Shown: in pieces, positions 30,763 through 41,106 of the stretch
Layout of the letters: every line of letters starts with the position of its first letter
How positions within the stretch are numbered: the first letter of the stretch is position 1
Source: Pseudomonas sp. B21_DOA
GTDB taxonomy: Bacteria; Pseudomonadota; Gammaproteobacteria; Pseudomonadales; Pseudomonadaceae
Direction of reading: 5' to 3'
Assembly: GCA_030544685.1 (NCBI GenBank)
Contig: CP086683.1
Location: forward strand, 1,922,001 to 1,986,000
DNA length: 64,000 bases
Program-made: the position numbers and the translations under genes
The notes under the pieces: model-generated
What the model saw: only the letters and a program-made list of their open reading frames with translations
Databases searched by the model: none
Told to the model about the DNA's origin: nothing

Positions 30763-31656
30763 ATGGGCACGCAAACACTGGCGATTGGCAGCGGGCGCAT
30801 GTTTCGTTACGCGGTGGGTTCACTGTTGCTGTTGGCGGGGATGACTTTACTGGTCGCCCACGGTTTGCAATGGCTGAATCTGGAACCGAGGCTGTTGCGC
30901 GCCTTGCAGGGCGGTGCTATCTGCGCATTGGGCACGGCGCTTGGCGCGGTGCCGGTGCTGGTGATCCGGCGCATGCCGCAGGCACTCAGCGACACCTTGC
31001 TGGGATTTGGTGCCGGGGTGATGCTGGCGGCGACCGCATTTTCGTTGATCGTGCCGGGGATTGCTGCGGCCGAAAGTCTTGGTCTGACGCCGTGGGCTGC
31101 CAGTGGCCTGATCTGTTTCGGCATCCTGCTCGGCGCGTTTGGCCTGTATCTGGTAGATCGCAGGGTTTCCGGTGCCTCGCCGGAGATGCTCGTCGGCACG
31201 CTCGACCATCCGGTGATTCCACCGCGAATCTGGCTGTTCGTGTTCGCCATCATTGCGCACAACATTCCGGAAGGTATGGCGGTCGGCGTATCTGCCGGCG
31301 GCGGCATGCCGGACGCCGACAGCCTGGCGATGGGCATCGCTCTGCAGGATGTGCCGGAAGGACTGGTGATTGCTTTGGTGCTGGCCGGGGCAGGAATGTC
31401 ACGGGTCAGGGCGTTTCTGATCGGCGCGGCGTCGGGGTTGGTTGAGCCGGTGTTTGCGCTGTTGTGTGCGTGGCTAGTGAGTCTGGCTCAGGTACTGTTG
31501 CCGCTGGGGCTGGCACTGGCGGCCGGGGCGATGTTGCTGGTAGTGACCCACGAAGTGATCCCGGAGTCGCGCCGTCACGGGCATGACAAACTGGCGAGTC
31601 TTGGCTTGTTGATCGGGTTTTGTCTGATGATGGTGATGGATACGGCGTTGGGTTGA
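30763..31656 (+). CDS. ZIP-family divalent metal transporter
   Basis: A 297-residue membrane protein with about eight helices. The metal-site helices read HNIPEGMAVGVSAGGG and DVPEGLVIALVLAGAG, the ZIP hallmark. ZIP proteins import zinc, manganese or iron. Lying 29 bases after sodA, manganese delivery to the Mn dismutase is an attractive inference. Confidence 0.9.
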   Translation: MGTQTLAIGSGRMFRYAVGSLLLLAGMTLLVAHGLQWLNLEPRLLRALQGGAICALGTALGAVPVLVIRRMPQALSDTLLGFGAGVMLAATAFSLIVPGIAAAESLGLTPWAASGLICFGILLGAFGLYLVDRRVSGASPEMLVGTLDHPVIPPRIWLFVFAIIAHNIPEGMAVGVSAGGGMPDADSLAMGIALQDVPEGLVIALVLAGAGMSRVRAFLIGAASGLVEPVFALLCAWLVSLAQVLLPLGLALAAGAMLLVVTHEVIPESRRHGHDKLASLGLLIGFCLMMVMDTALG

Positions 31657-31662
31657 AAGAAG

Positions 31663-31740
31663 ATCAAAAGGTCGCAGCCTGCGGCAGCTCCCACCTTGGA
31701 ATGCGTTTCCTGTAGGAGCTCCGCAGGCTGCGATCTTTTG
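31663..31740. repeat. inverted repeat, gatcaaaaggtcgcagcctgcgg type
   Basis: Arms of about 24 bases at each end (agatcaaaaggtcgcagcctg and its complement), with gctcc/ggagc pairs inside. It separates the convergent ZIP and ptsO genes and probably ends both. Confidence 0.85.
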
Positions 31741-31750
31741 ACTTTGGCTA

Positions 31751-32026
31751 TCAGCCACCTTCGTCGAAGTAGTTGTTGATCAACGCTACCAGCGCATCCA
31801 TGGCTTCCTGCTCTTGATGCCCTTCAGTACTCAAATAAATTTTGGTGCCCTTGCCCGCCGCGAGCATCATCATTGCCATGATGCTCTTGCCGTCGACAGT
31901 CGTTTCAGGTGTGCGTCCCACTCTGATCGTGCAGTCTGGATACTGACCGGCCACGCCGACGAACTTGGCCGATGCCCGGGCATGCAGGCCCAGCTTATTG
32001 ATGATTTCGATTTCACGAGCAGGCAT
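31751..32026 (-). CDS. ptsO: nitrogen PTS phosphocarrier protein NPr
   Basis: A 91-residue HPr-family protein with the phospho-accepting His15 in KLGLHARAS and Ser48 in DGKSIMAM. It passes phosphate from PtsP to PtsN in the regulatory nitrogen PTS. It follows rapZ by 15 bases at the end of the rpoN-hpf-ptsN-rapZ-ptsO unit. Confidence 0.96.
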   Translation of the reverse strand: MPAREIEIINKLGLHARASAKFVGVAGQYPDCTIRVGRTPETTVDGKSIMAMMMLAAGKGTKIYLSTEGHQEQEAMDALVALINNYFDEGG

Positions 32027-32041
32027 CGCGGTGTGGATCCT

Positions 32042-32899
32042 TTAGGTGAGGTCGCGGTGGCGAACCTGGACGTTCTTCAAGGTTTTCTGCAGAGCCTGAC
32101 CCAGGCGTTCGGTCAGGTAGACGGAGCGGTGATGCCCGCCGGTGCAGCCAATGGCAACGGTGACGTAGGCGCGGTTGCTCGCGGCGAAACGTGGCAGCCA
32201 TTTGTTCAGATAAGCGTAGATGTCCTGATACATTTCTTCGACATCGGGCTGCTGGGCCAAATACTCTGCCACCGGTGCATCGAGGCCCGACTGCGCGCGC
32301 AGCTCCGGTTTCCAGTACGGATTGGGCAGGCAACGCACATCGAAGACCAGATCGGCATCGACCGGCATGCCGCGCTTGAAGCCGAACGATTCAACCAGGA
32401 ACGCCGTGCCGGGCTCAGGCTGATTCAACAGGCGCAACTTCAGGGTGTCGCGCAGCTGGTACAGATTGAGATGGGTGGTGTTGATTTTCAGGTCGGCCAG
32501 ATCGGCGATCGGGCCGAGCAGGGCGCTTTCATCGTGAATCGCTTCAGCCAGTGAGCGATTGGCGTTACTCAACGGGTGACGACGACGGGTCTCGGAAAAA
32601 CGCTTGAGCAGGGTTTCTTCGTCGGCGTCCAGATACAGCACATCGCACTTGATATGTTTGGCACGGACGTCTTCGAGCAATTCAGGAAAGCGTGACAGAT
32701 GGCTGGGCAAGTTGCGTGCATCGATCGACACGGCGACCAGCGGCTGCGCCAGCTCCGTGTGGATCAGCGCCCGCTCGGCCAGTTCCGGCAGCAAACCAGC
32801 CGGCAGGTTGTCGATGCAGTAGTAGCCGTTGTCCTCAAGGACATTCAGGGCGGTACTTTTGCCCGAGCCCGAACGGCCACTGACGATGATCAAGCGCAT
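32042..32899 (-). CDS. rapZ: RNase adapter protein RapZ
   Basis: A 285-residue P-loop protein with Walker [10 protein letters not shown] at 8-16 and the C-terminal conserved [11 protein letters not shown]. In Enterobacteria it guides RNase E to the sRNA GlmZ; in Pseudomonas its target is less clear. It sits between ptsN and ptsO, as in most proteobacteria. Confidence 0.95.
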   Translation of the reverse strand: MRLIIVSGRSGSGKSTALNVLEDNGYYCIDNLPAGLLPELAERALIHTELAQPLVAVSIDARNLPSHLSRFPELLEDVRAKHIKCDVLYLDADEETLLKRFSETRRRHPLSNANRSLAEAIHDESALLGPIADLADLKINTTHLNLYQLRDTLKLRLLNQPEPGTAFLVESFGFKRGMPVDADLVFDVRCLPNPYWKPELRAQSGLDAPVAEYLAQQPDVEEMYQDIYAYLNKWLPRFAASNRAYVTVAIGCTGGHHRSVYLTERLGQALQKTLKNVQVRHRDLT

Positions 32900-32901
32900 G
32901 A

Positions 32902-33365
32902 TTAGTGCCCGTTCTGCTCGTCCAGTACAACCTGGTACAAGGCTTCGTTGCTCGCGGCGCTGCGCAGTTTTTCGCGCACTTCCTTGCGGTCGAGCATGCT
33001 GGCGATCTGGCGCAGCAACTCCAGATGCGCATCAGTCGCGGCCTCCGGGACCAGCAGCACGAAGAGCAGGTCGACCGGGGCGCCGTCGATGGCGTCGAAA
33101 TCGATCGGGGCTTCCAGGTGCAGCAGGGCGCTGACTGGCGCCGTGCAGCCCTTGAGGCGGCAATGGGGAATGGCGATGCCGTTGCCGAAACCGGTGGAAC
33201 CGAGTTTTTCACGGGCGATCAGCGCCTCGAAGACATCCTGCATCGCCAGATCCGGCACTTCGCGGTGGATCAGGTTGGCAATCTGTTCAAGGGCTTTTTC
33301 TTGCTGCCGCCCGGCGCGTTCACTTGGGAACGGCCGGGGGTCAGGATGGTTTCAAGTCGGATCAT
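32902..33365 (-). CDS. ptsN: nitrogen PTS EIIA component PtsN (one-base frameshift)
   Basis: A 154-residue EIIA-Ntr with the phosphorylated histidine in GIAIPHCR (about His68). It controls potassium uptake and nitrogen or carbon balance by binding partners when unphosphorylated. The ATG at 33365 reads [16 protein letters not shown], then breaks in the T run 33295-33299 (plus strand). One added base joins it to [16 protein letters not shown]. It ends two bases before rapZ. Confidence 0.95.
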
Positions 33366-33377
33366 GGGATAGGGGTG

Positions 33378-33686
33378 TTAACGACCGGTTGCGCCCTGGA
33401 GGAGGCTCTGGGTCTTTTCCTTATGCTTTTTGAGTTGGCGATCCAGCTTGTCGGTGAGTGAGTCGATCGCAGCGTACATGTCAGTATCTTCTGCGTTGGC
33501 GACCACTTCGCTGCCGGGGATATGCAAGGTGGCTTCGATCTTCTGCTTCAGCTTTTCGACGCACATCGTGACCTGCACGTTGGTGATCTTGTCGAAATGT
33601 CGCTCCAGTCGTTGGAGTTTTTCCTCGATGTAGGAACGCAGAGGTTGGGTCACTTCCAGTTGGTGTCCACTGATGTTGACTTGCAT
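33378..33686 (-). CDS. hpf: ribosome hibernation promoting factor
   Basis: The 102-residue short HPF, which binds the 30S decoding region and promotes 100S dimers in stationary phase. It starts MQVNISGHQLEVTQPLRSYIEEKL, after gaaggagaag. The more upstream in-frame ATG (33740) would overlap the rpoN end and is rejected. Confidence 0.95.
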   Translation of the reverse strand: MQVNISGHQLEVTQPLRSYIEEKLQRLERHFDKITNVQVTMCVEKLKQKIEATLHIPGSEVVANAEDTDMYAAIDSLTDKLDRQLKKHKEKTQSLLQGATGR

Positions 33687-33759
33687 ACAGCTTCTCCTTC
33701 GTTGCCAGTGCATAAAGCGGCAGGCCGAAAAGCCTGCCACTGGAACGCTGTAACGTGGC

Positions 33760-35250
33760 TTACATCAACCGCTTGCGTTCGCTCGAAGGCGCGATTCCGA
33801 GGGATTCGCGGTACTTGGCGACGGTGCGGCGAGCCACCTGAATGCCTTGTGCCTCCAGTAAACCAGCGATCTTGCTGTCACTCAACGGCTTTTTCTGATT
33901 TTCCGCGGCGACCAGTTTCTTGATGATCGCGCGGATCGCTGTGGACGAGCATTCGCCGCCTTCGGAGGTGCTGACGTGGCTGGAGAAAAAGTATTTCAGC
34001 TCATAAATACCGCGCGGGGTATGCATGAATTTTTGCGTGGTTACCCGGGAAATCGTTGATTCGTGCATGCCGACCGCTTCGGCGATGTCATGCAATACCA
34101 GCGGCTTCATCGCTTCGTCGCCGTATTCGAGGAAGCCGCGCTGATGTTCGACGATCTGCGTGGCGACTTTCATCAGGGTTTCGTTACGGCTTTGCAGGCT
34201 CTTGATGAACCAGCGGGCTTCCTGCAACTGATTGCGCATGAAAGTGTTGTCGGCGCTGGTGTCGGCACGCTTCACAAACCCGGCGTACTGGGCGTTGACG
34301 CGCAGACGTGGCACCGATTCCTGGTTCAGCTCGACCAGCCAGCGCTCGTTGTCCTTGCGCACGATCACATCGGGAATAACGTATTCGGCTTCGGTCGATT
34401 CGATCTGTGAGCCCGGACGCGGATTGAGGCTCTGCACCAGCTCGATGACCTGGCGCAACTCGTCTTCCTTGAGCTTCATCCGGCGCATCAACTGGCTGTA
34501 ATCGCGGCTGCCGAGCAAGTCGATGTAATCGGTAACCAGACGCTTGGCTTCGCTCAGCCACGGCGTCTTGGCTGGCAGTTGGCGCAGTTGCAGAAGCAGG
34601 CATTCGCTGAGGTTGCGTGCGCCGATCCCGGCGGGTTCGAATTGCTGGATGCGATGCAGAACGGCTTCGATTTCATCGAGCTCGATGTCCAGTTCCGGAT
34701 CGAATGCTTCGAGAATCTCTTCGAGCGTTTCGTCCAGGTAGCCCTGATTGTTGATGCAGTCGATCAGGGTCACGGCGATCAGGCGATCGGTGTCGGACAT
34801 CGGTGCCAGGTTCAGTTGCCAGAGCAGATGGCTCTGCAGGCTCTCGCCGGCGGACGTGCGGGTGGTGAAATCCCATTCGTCGTCATCGCTGCTGGGCAGG
34901 CTGCTGGCGCTGGTCTGGTAGACGTCTTCCCAGGCGGTATCCACCGGCAATTCGTTGGGGATGCGCTCGTTCCATTCGCCATCCTCGAGGTTATCCACCG
35001 TCGGGGCGGTTTCCTGATAGGAGGGTTCCTGAATCTCGGCGGGCTTCTGTTCGGCGTTGTCGGCCAGAGGATCGGCGTTGTCGAAGTCGTCGCCTTCGTC
35101 CTGGCGTTCGAGCATCGGGTTGGATTCCAGAGCCTCCTGGATCTCCTGTTGCAGGTCCAGGGTCGACAATTGGAGCAGACGGATGGCCTGTTGCAGCTGC
35201 GGCGTCATCGTCAGCTGCTGGCCCATTCTCAAGACTAGCGATGGTTTCAT
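33760..35250 (-). CDS. rpoN: RNA polymerase sigma-54 factor
   Basis: A 496-residue sigma-54. The glutamine-rich activator-interacting region I is at the N-terminus ([21 protein letters not shown]). An acidic region II follows (about 45-125), then the core-binding domain, a helix-turn-helix and the RpoN box [10 protein letters not shown] near 480, which reads the -24 element. It controls nitrogen assimilation, motility and many catabolic genes. A 166-base gap separates it from lptB and probably holds its own promoter. Confidence 0.97.
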   Translation of the reverse strand: MKPSLVLRMGQQLTMTPQLQQAIRLLQLSTLDLQQEIQEALESNPMLERQDEGDDFDNADPLADNAEQKPAEIQEPSYQETAPTVDNLEDGEWNERIPNELPVDTAWEDVYQTSASSLPSSDDDEWDFTTRTSAGESLQSHLLWQLNLAPMSDTDRLIAVTLIDCINNQGYLDETLEEILEAFDPELDIELDEIEAVLHRIQQFEPAGIGARNLSECLLLQLRQLPAKTPWLSEAKRLVTDYIDLLGSRDYSQLMRRMKLKEDELRQVIELVQSLNPRPGSQIESTEAEYVIPDVIVRKDNERWLVELNQESVPRLRVNAQYAGFVKRADTSADNTFMRNQLQEARWFIKSLQSRNETLMKVATQIVEHQRGFLEYGDEAMKPLVLHDIAEAVGMHESTISRVTTQKFMHTPRGIYELKYFFSSHVSTSEGGECSSTAIRAIIKKLVAAENQKKPLSDSKIAGLLEAQGIQVARRTVAKYRESLGIAPSSERKRLM

Positions 35251-35416
35251 GGCAGGGGCTTAACACCTTATTCGCCGGCGCTTTGCGCCATCCACTACAG
35301 GGCGCCGAAGCGCCAAACTTAAGCAAATTATATGCCTGAAACTGAAGTGTTTGCCTAGAGCGCTGTAACAATTAAAGCGGATAAATGCGCCTTGAATCGA
35401 TACAGCGCTGTCGCGC

Positions 35417-36142
35417 TTACAGGCGGAACTCGTGACCCAGATACACTTCCTTGACCAGATCGTTGGCCAGGATGGTCTCGGCATCGCCTTCAGCGATCAA
35501 TTGACCGTCGTTGACGATGTAAGCGGTTTCGCAGATATCCAGTGTCTCGCGGACGTTGTGGTCGGTGATCAGCACACCGATGCCCTTGGCCTTGAGGTGG
35601 TGAATGATCTGCTTGATGTCGCCCACCGAGATCGGGTCGACACCGGCGAACGGTTCGTCGAGCAGGATGAATTTCGGCGCAGTCGCCAACGCACGAGCGA
35701 TTTCCACCCGGCGACGCTCACCACCGGACAGGCTCATGCCAAGGTTGTCGCGGATGTGGCTGATGTGGAATTCCTGCAGCAGGCTTTCCAGCTCCTTGCG
35801 ACGACCGGCCTTGTCCAGTTCCGGACGCGTCTCGAGGATCGCCATGATGTTGTCGGCAACCGACAGTTTGCGGAAGATCGACGCTTCTTGCGGCAGATAG
35901 CCGATACCCGCCTTGGCGCGGCCGTGCATCGGCTGGTGGCTGACGTCCAGGTCATCGATCAGCACACGGCCCTGATCGGCCTGCACCAGGCCGACGATCA
36001 TGTAGAAGCACGTCGTCTTGCCGGCGCCGTTCGGGCCGAGCAAGCCGACGATCTGCCCGCTGTCGATCGACAGGCTGACGTCACGCACGACCTGGCGGCT
36101 TTTATAGGCCTTGGCCAGGTGCTGAGCTTTCAGAGTTGCCAT
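35417..36142 (-). CDS. lptB: LPS export ABC transporter ATPase LptB
   Basis: A 241-residue ABC ATPase that powers extraction of lipopolysaccharide from the inner membrane with LptFG. Walker [10 protein letters not shown] (about 36-44), signature [15 protein letters not shown], Walker [14 protein letters not shown]. Its start overlaps the lptA stop. Confidence 0.97.
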   Translation of the reverse strand: MATLKAQHLAKAYKSRQVVRDVSLSIDSGQIVGLLGPNGAGKTTCFYMIVGLVQADQGRVLIDDLDVSHQPMHGRAKAGIGYLPQEASIFRKLSVADNIMAILETRPELDKAGRRKELESLLQEFHISHIRDNLGMSLSGGERRRVEIARALATAPKFILLDEPFAGVDPISVGDIKQIIHHLKAKGIGVLITDHNVRETLDICETAYIVNDGQLIAEGDAETILANDLVKEVYLGHEFRL

Positions 36143-36687
36143 TACTGGGATTTCTCTTCGGTTTTCTTCTTCGGCTGGATCACCATGTCAATGCGCGGAC
36201 GCGATTCGGTGACCTTGCTGCCCGTGGCGCGACCGGCGCTGGCCAGTTTCTTCACGGTGTCGTAGACGATTTTTTCGCCCTGGGTGACGTTGTTATCCTT
36301 GTCGATAACCTTGGCCTTGTCGATCAGCACCACCCGGTTCTGCTGGGCGTGGTATTGAATCGTCACGCCGTAGCCCTTGACCGGGTTGGCGTCGCCCTGG
36401 GTCTGCAGCTGCTCGAAGTAAGCCAGGTTGCCCACCGAGGTCACCACGTCGATGTCGCCATTGGGCGCGCGCGTCATGGTCACGGTGTTGCCTTTAACGA
36501 TCATCGAACCCTGGGTAATGATCACGTCACCTTTATAGGTGGCGATGCCATTCTTGTCGTCCAGTTGGGCGTCGTCGGCCTGAATGCGGATAGGCTGCTG
36601 CTGATCGTTCGGCAGGGACCAGGCGCTCGCGCTTCCCAGTGCTGCGCCCAGACTGAGCAAAATAGGGAGGGTTTTAACGAGCCTCAT
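36142..36687 (-). CDS. lptA: LPS transport periplasmic protein LptA (LptH)
   Basis: A 181-residue periplasmic beta-jellyroll protein forming the bridge that carries lipopolysaccharide across the periplasm. The signal peptide is [22 protein letters not shown]. The OstA-type core begins near [24 protein letters not shown] lysine-rich tail ends the protein. It overlaps lptC by 14 bases and lptB by one. Confidence 0.95.
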   Translation of the reverse strand: MRLVKTLPILLSLGAALGSASAWSLPNDQQQPIRIQADDAQLDDKNGIATYKGDVIITQGSMIVKGNTVTMTRAPNGDIDVVTSVGNLAYFEQLQTQGDANPVKGYGVTIQYHAQQNRVVLIDKAKVIDKDNNVTQGEKIVYDTVKKLASAGRATGSKVTESRPRIDMVIQPKKKTEEKSQ

Positions 36688-37257
36688 ACTGTCCTCTTAC
36701 GTTCGATTGCAGGTGTATCCTGCTGTCCTTCAGGTACGCTTTCATTCCGACGCCAGTCGATACGCCACCAGCGCCCTCGATTCTAACGGGTTGCGCAGTC
36801 TGCGCATATTCCTGCTGCGGGAACACGGTCATGCGCGTGCTGGTGATCAGCGTGCCGCGCTTTTTCTCATCGGTGCGCTGCACACGGACCGAATCGATCA
36901 ATTCCACTTCGGTACCGCCCGAGTTCACTTCGCCGCGTTCGCTGGTCACGTGCCAGGGAAGTCGGTGCCGCGATACATATTCAGGTCAGGCTTGGTCACC
37001 AGGGTGATGTCGGTAGCCTTGACGTGCTCGGCCTTGTCGGAAGTCATCTCGTACTGCACCTTGCCGTCGGGCAGGTACTGAATGGTATGCGTGTTGGTCG
37101 CGTACCAGTCGATCGGATTCTCGGCAGCCGAAACCGGTGGCTTGTCGAGGAAGCGTTCCGGGCTGATGTTCCAGTAGCCGACCGCAGCGAAAATCGCCGC
37201 GATGCAGCCGAACAGCAGGAAGTTGCGAAACTTTTTGCTAAACATGGTCAGGCTCAC
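36674..37257 (-). CDS. lptC: LPS export protein LptC (one-base frameshift)
   Basis: A bitopic inner-membrane protein taking lipopolysaccharide from LptB2FG to LptA. One N-terminal helix (FLLFGCIAAIFAAVGYW) is followed by a periplasmic jellyroll. The frame breaks after RGTDFP, near 36955-36958. One added base restores WHVTSERGEVNSGGTEV. Length is 194 residues from the GTG at 37257, which overlaps the kdsC stop, or 190 from ATG 37245 (MFSKKFRNF). I cannot decide between these starts. Confidence 0.93.
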
Positions 37258-37778
37258 AGGTACGCGGCGTTGGCCGCTTCGAGGCGGCCCTGGGCGCGCA
37301 GGATCAATTCGCAGAATTCGCGGGCGGCACCTTCGCCGCCACGGGCGCGGGTAACGCCGTGGGCGTGTTCGCGGACGAAATCGGCAGCGTTGGCCACCGC
37401 CATGCCCAGCCCTACACGGCGGATTACCGGCAAGTCTGGCAGATCGTCACCGAGATAGGCGACTTCTTCATAGCTTAGGCCCAGTTGCGCGAGCAGGCCG
37501 TCGAGCACCACCAGTTTGTCTTCACGCCCCTGAAACAGATGCGGGATGCCGAGGTTCTTCGCGCGGCGCTCGACCACCGGGGTCTTGCGACCGCTGATGA
37601 TTGCGGTTTGTACGCCGGCATTCATCAACATCTTGATGCCTTGGCCGTCGAGGGTGTTGAAGGTCTTGAACTCACTGCCGTCTTCGAGGAAGTACAGGCG
37701 GCCGTCGGTGAGCACACCGTCGACATCGAAAACTGCCAGTTTGATCGCTTTGCCGCGTTGCAGCAGATCGTTGCTCAT
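37254..37778 (-). CDS. kdsC: 3-deoxy-D-manno-octulosonate 8-phosphate phosphatase
   Basis: A 174-residue HAD-family phosphatase making free KDO for lipid A-core assembly. Nucleophile motif FDVDGVLTDG (about 16-25), later motif GDDLPDLPVI. Its ATG overlaps the kdsD stop (TAATG), so KDO-pathway steps are translated together. Confidence 0.96.
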   Translation of the reverse strand: MSNDLLQRGKAIKLAVFDVDGVLTDGRLYFLEDGSEFKTFNTLDGQGIKMLMNAGVQTAIISGRKTPVVERRAKNLGIPHLFQGREDKLVVLDGLLAQLGLSYEEVAYLGDDLPDLPVIRRVGLGMAVANAADFVREHAHGVTRARGGEGAAREFCELILRAQGRLEAANAAYL

Positions 37779-38752
37779 TACATGACTCCTGCGCGCAGCA
37801 GATCGGAGAGGTTGAAGGCGCCGATCGGGCGATCCTCCTCGTCGACGACTACCAGGGCGTTGATTCGATGGTCTTCCATGATTTTCAGGGCTTCGGCGGC
37901 GAGCATGTCGGGCCGGGCGGTCTTGCCGTGGGCGGTCATCACCTGATCGATGGTGGCGCTGCGGATGTCGATGGCGCGATCCAGGGTGCGGCGCAAATCA
38001 CCGTCAGTGAAGATCCCGGCGAGCTTGCCGTCGGCTTCAAGGATAGCGGTCATGCCTAGGCCTTTGCGGGTCATTTCCATCAGTGCGTCCTTGAGCAGGG
38101 TGCCGCGTTGTACCTGCGGCAGCTCTTGCCCGGCGTGCATGACGTTTTCCACTTTCAGCAGCAGGCGACGGCCAAGGGCGCCGCCCGGATGCGAGAACGC
38201 GAAATCTTCAGCAGTGAAACCACGAGCTTCCAGCAGCGCCACGGCCAGGGCATCGCCCATGACCAGCGCAGCAGTAGTAGAAGAAGTCGGTGCCAGATTC
38301 AACGGGCAGGCTTCGTGCTCGACATGCACATTGAGATTGACCTCGGCAGCCTTCGCCAAGGGCGACTGCGGGTTGCCGGTGACGCTGATCAGTTGAATGC
38401 CCAAGCGCTTGATCAGCGGCAGCAGCGTCACGATTTCATTGGTCGAACCAGAGTTCGACAGGGCCAGAATCACGTCGTCGCGGGTAATCATGCCCATGTC
38501 GCCATGGCTGGCTTCGGCCGGATGCACGAAAAACGCCGGAGTGCCGGTGCTGGCGAGGGTGGCGGCGATCTTGTTGCCGATGTGCCCGGATTTGCCCATG
38601 CCGACCACGACCACACGGCCCTTGCTGGCCAGAATCATCTCGCAAGCGCGTACGAAATCGGCGTCGATATGGGCCATCAAGCCTTGGACGGCTTCCACTT
38701 CGAGGCGGATGGTGCGTTGTGCCGATTGAATCAGGTCGCGGGTTTTGCTCAT
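37778..38752 (-). CDS. kdsD: D-arabinose 5-phosphate isomerase
   Basis: A 324-residue enzyme converting ribulose 5-phosphate to arabinose 5-phosphate, the first KDO step. The SIS domain (about 40-180) has GMGKSGHIGNK and SNSGSTNEI. Two CBS domains follow (about 205-324). ATG 38752 (MSKTRDLIQSAQR) is the family start. It is the first gene of the kds-lpt-rpoN series, divergent from mlaF. Confidence 0.96.
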   Translation of the reverse strand: MSKTRDLIQSAQRTIRLEVEAVQGLMAHIDADFVRACEMILASKGRVVVVGMGKSGHIGNKIAATLASTGTPAFFVHPAEASHGDMGMITRDDVILALSNSGSTNEIVTLLPLIKRLGIQLISVTGNPQSPLAKAAEVNLNVHVEHEACPLNLAPTSSTTAALVMGDALAVALLEARGFTAEDFAFSHPGGALGRRLLLKVENVMHAGQELPQVQRGTLLKDALMEMTRKGLGMTAILEADGKLAGIFTDGDLRRTLDRAIDIRSATIDQVMTAHGKTARPDMLAAEALKIMEDHRINALVVVDEEDRPIGAFNLSDLLRAGVM

Positions 38753-39024
38753 GTCAGAATCGTATGGGCCGATGAAAAGGCGGCGATTATAGCGGTTATG
38801 TGGCAAAGCCTCACGCAAGTTCGACGTGCTTTGTCATTACTGGTTACCAAAACCCTCTGAAACTCGCTCAGGCCCTCTTCAGTCGGCGATCTTGGCCGGG
38901 TTCTCGCTTGGGCGCTCAGCCTTTGCAGTGATATAGTTCGCCGCCAGTTCGGCCTGCCCGGGATGCAGGTGTTTCCGAGGAAAGTCTGGCATCCCAGTGA
39001 GAGGCTGCATCGCAAGGAGTTTAG
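38753..39024. promoter_or_regulatory. divergent kdsD-mlaF intergenic region
   Basis: 272 bases without a gene. A -10-like tatagt at 38932-38937 points to mlaF, and AT-rich gcgattatagcgg near 38781 may serve kdsD. I see no convincing operator. Confidence 0.4.
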
Positions 39025-39832
39025 ATGAGTGCCGATAACGCCTACGCGGTCGAGCTGAAGGAGTCTCCTTCAAGCGCGGTGCGCGGAGCATTTTCAATAA
39101 CGTCGATATCCGCATACCGCGCGGCAAGGTCACCGGCATCATGGGGCCTTCCGGCTGCGGCAAGACCACGCTGTTGCGCCTGATGGGCGCGCAGTTGCGG
39201 CCGTCCAGCGGCGAAGTCTGGGTCAACGGGCAGAACCTGCCGACGCTGTCGCGCAGTGATCTGTTCGATGCGCGCAAGCACATGGGCGTGCTGTTTCAGA
39301 GCGGTGCGCTGTTCACCGACCTCGATGTGTTCGAGAACGTGGCCTTTCCGCTGCGGGTGCACACCCAGCTGCCGGAAGACATGATCCGCGACATCGTCCT
39401 GCTCAAACTGCAGGCCGTGGGGCTGCGTGGCGCCATCGAGCTGATGCCGGACGAACTGTCCGGCGGCATGAAGCGCCGCGTGGCGCTGGCCCGGGCGATA
39501 GCCCTCGATCCGCAGATTCTCATGTACGACGAGCCCTTCGTGGGCCAGGACCCGATCGCCATGGGCGTGCTGGTGCGCCTGATCCGTCTGCTCAACGATG
39601 CGTTGGGCATTACCAGCATCGTGGTGTCTCACGATCTGGCGGAAACCGCGAGCATTGCCGACTACATCTATGTAGTGGGCGATGGTCAGGTGCTGGGGCA
39701 GGGCACGCCGGATGAGCTGATGAATTCGGATGAGCCGCGTATCCGCCAGTTCATGACCGGCGATCCCGATGGCCCGGTGCCGTATCACTTTCCAGCGACG
39801 GATTACCGCGCAGATCTTCTGGGAAGCGCTGA
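39025..39832 (+). CDS. mlaF: phospholipid ABC transporter ATP-binding protein MlaF (two one-base frameshifts)
   Basis: The ATPase of the Mla system, which moves phospholipids between the membranes to keep outer-membrane asymmetry. Walker A GPSGCGKTT, signature LSGGMKRRVALARA, Walker B LMYDEPF. The first break follows MSADNAYAVELK at G 39060-39061 (one G restores GVSFKRG). The second is near the end at 39826-39828; one C restores SR and a stop that overlaps the mlaE ATG. Repaired length is 269 residues. Confidence 0.94.
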
Positions 39833-40628
39833 TGCGCAGAATTTCATTGATGGAACGCGTGCGTCGGTTCGGCGAATCGGCGATCGACGCGGTCGCGGTG
39901 TTTGGTCGAGCGACCCTGTTCCTGTTTCACGCCCTGCTGGGCCGTGGCGGTATCAGCGGTGGTTTCGGCCTGTTGATCAAGCAGCTGCATTCGGTCGGCG
40001 TCATGTCGCTGGTGATCATTGTGGTCTCCGGCATTTTCATCGGCATGGTCCTCGCGCTGCAGGGCTTCAGCATTCTTTCCAGCTATGGTTCAGAGCAGGC
40101 GGTGGGGCAGATGGTCGCCCTGACGTTGCTGCGTGAACTCGGGCCGGTGGTTACGGCATTGCTGTTTGCCGGTCGCGCCGGTTCGGCCCTGACCGCCGAG
40201 ATCGGCAACATGAAATCGACCGAGCAGCTGTCCAGCCTGGAAATGATCGGTGTCGATCCGCTCAAGCACATCATCGCCCCGCGCCTGTGGGCCGGCTTCA
40301 TTTCCTGCCGGTGCTGGCGATGATCTTCAGCGTCGTCGGTATCTGGGGTGGTTCGTGGGTCGCGGTCGACTGGCTGGGTGTCTACGAAGGCTCGTACTGG
40401 GCGAACATGCAGAACAGCGTGACCTTCACCAGTGACGTGCTCAATGGCGTGATCAAAAGTGTCGTTTTCGCCTTCGTCGTGACCTGGATCGCCGTATTTC
40501 AAGGCTATGACTGTGAACCCACTTCCGAGGGAATCAGTCGTGCCACCACCAAGACCGTGGTGTTTGCCTCGCTGGCAGTGCTCGGCCTGGACTTTATTCT
40601 GACCGCTTTGATGTTTGGAGATTTCTGA
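39832..40628 (+). CDS. mlaE: phospholipid ABC transporter permease MlaE (one-base frameshift)
   Basis: A 265-residue permease with five or six helices. It contains the MlaE-family stretch [26 protein letters not shown]. It starts [14 protein letters not shown]. The frame breaks after WAGFIS at C 40304-40305; one added C restores [12 protein letters not shown]. Its stop overlaps the mlaD start (TGATG). Confidence 0.94.
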
Positions 40629-41095
40629 TGCAAAACCGCACCCTGGAAATCGGTGTCGGCCTGTTCCTGCTGGCAGGGATCCTGGCTTTGCTGCTGCTCG
40701 CCTTGCGCGTCAGTGGCCTGTCTCCGACTTCGTCTACCGATACTTACAAGCTGTATGCGTATTTCGACAATATCGCCGGTCTGACGGTCAGAGCCAAAGT
40801 GACCATGGCCGGTGTGACCATCGGTAAGGTCACTGCTATCGATCTGGATCGCGACAGCTTCACCGGTCGGGTCACGCTGCAAGTGGATAAAAAGGTCGAC
40901 AACCTGCCGGTCGACTCGACAGCGTCTATCCTCACCGCGGGTCTGCTGGGCGAGAAATACATCGGTATCAGCGTCGGCGGTGAAGACACCCAGTTGAAAG
41001 ACGGTGGAACCATCCATGACACGCAGTCGTCACTGGTACTGGAAGACCTGATCGGTAAATTCCTGCTCAATACCGTTAGCAAAGACGCCAAATGA
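40628..41095 (+). CDS. mlaD: Mla substrate-binding MCE protein MlaD
   Basis: A 155-residue protein anchored in the inner membrane by one N-terminal helix (LEIGVGLFLLAGILALLLLALR), with one MCE domain. It forms the hexameric ring through which lipid passes between MlaFEB and MlaC. The MCE core AYFDNIAGLTVRAKVTMAGVTIGKV is clear. Confidence 0.96.
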   Translation: MQNRTLEIGVGLFLLAGILALLLLALRVSGLSPTSSTDTYKLYAYFDNIAGLTVRAKVTMAGVTIGKVTAIDLDRDSFTGRVTLQVDKKVDNLPVDSTASILTAGLLGEKYIGISVGGEDTQLKDGGTIHDTQSSLVLEDLIGKFLLNTVSKDAK

Positions 41096-41106
41096 GGAGC
41101 TTTTGA

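Noticed and set aside
38970..39020. gaggaaagtctggc resembling the RNase P RNA signature GAGGAAAGUCCGGGC
   Set aside because: mlaF starts 40 bases later, so there is no room for the rest of rnpB, and no matching pairing regions are seen.
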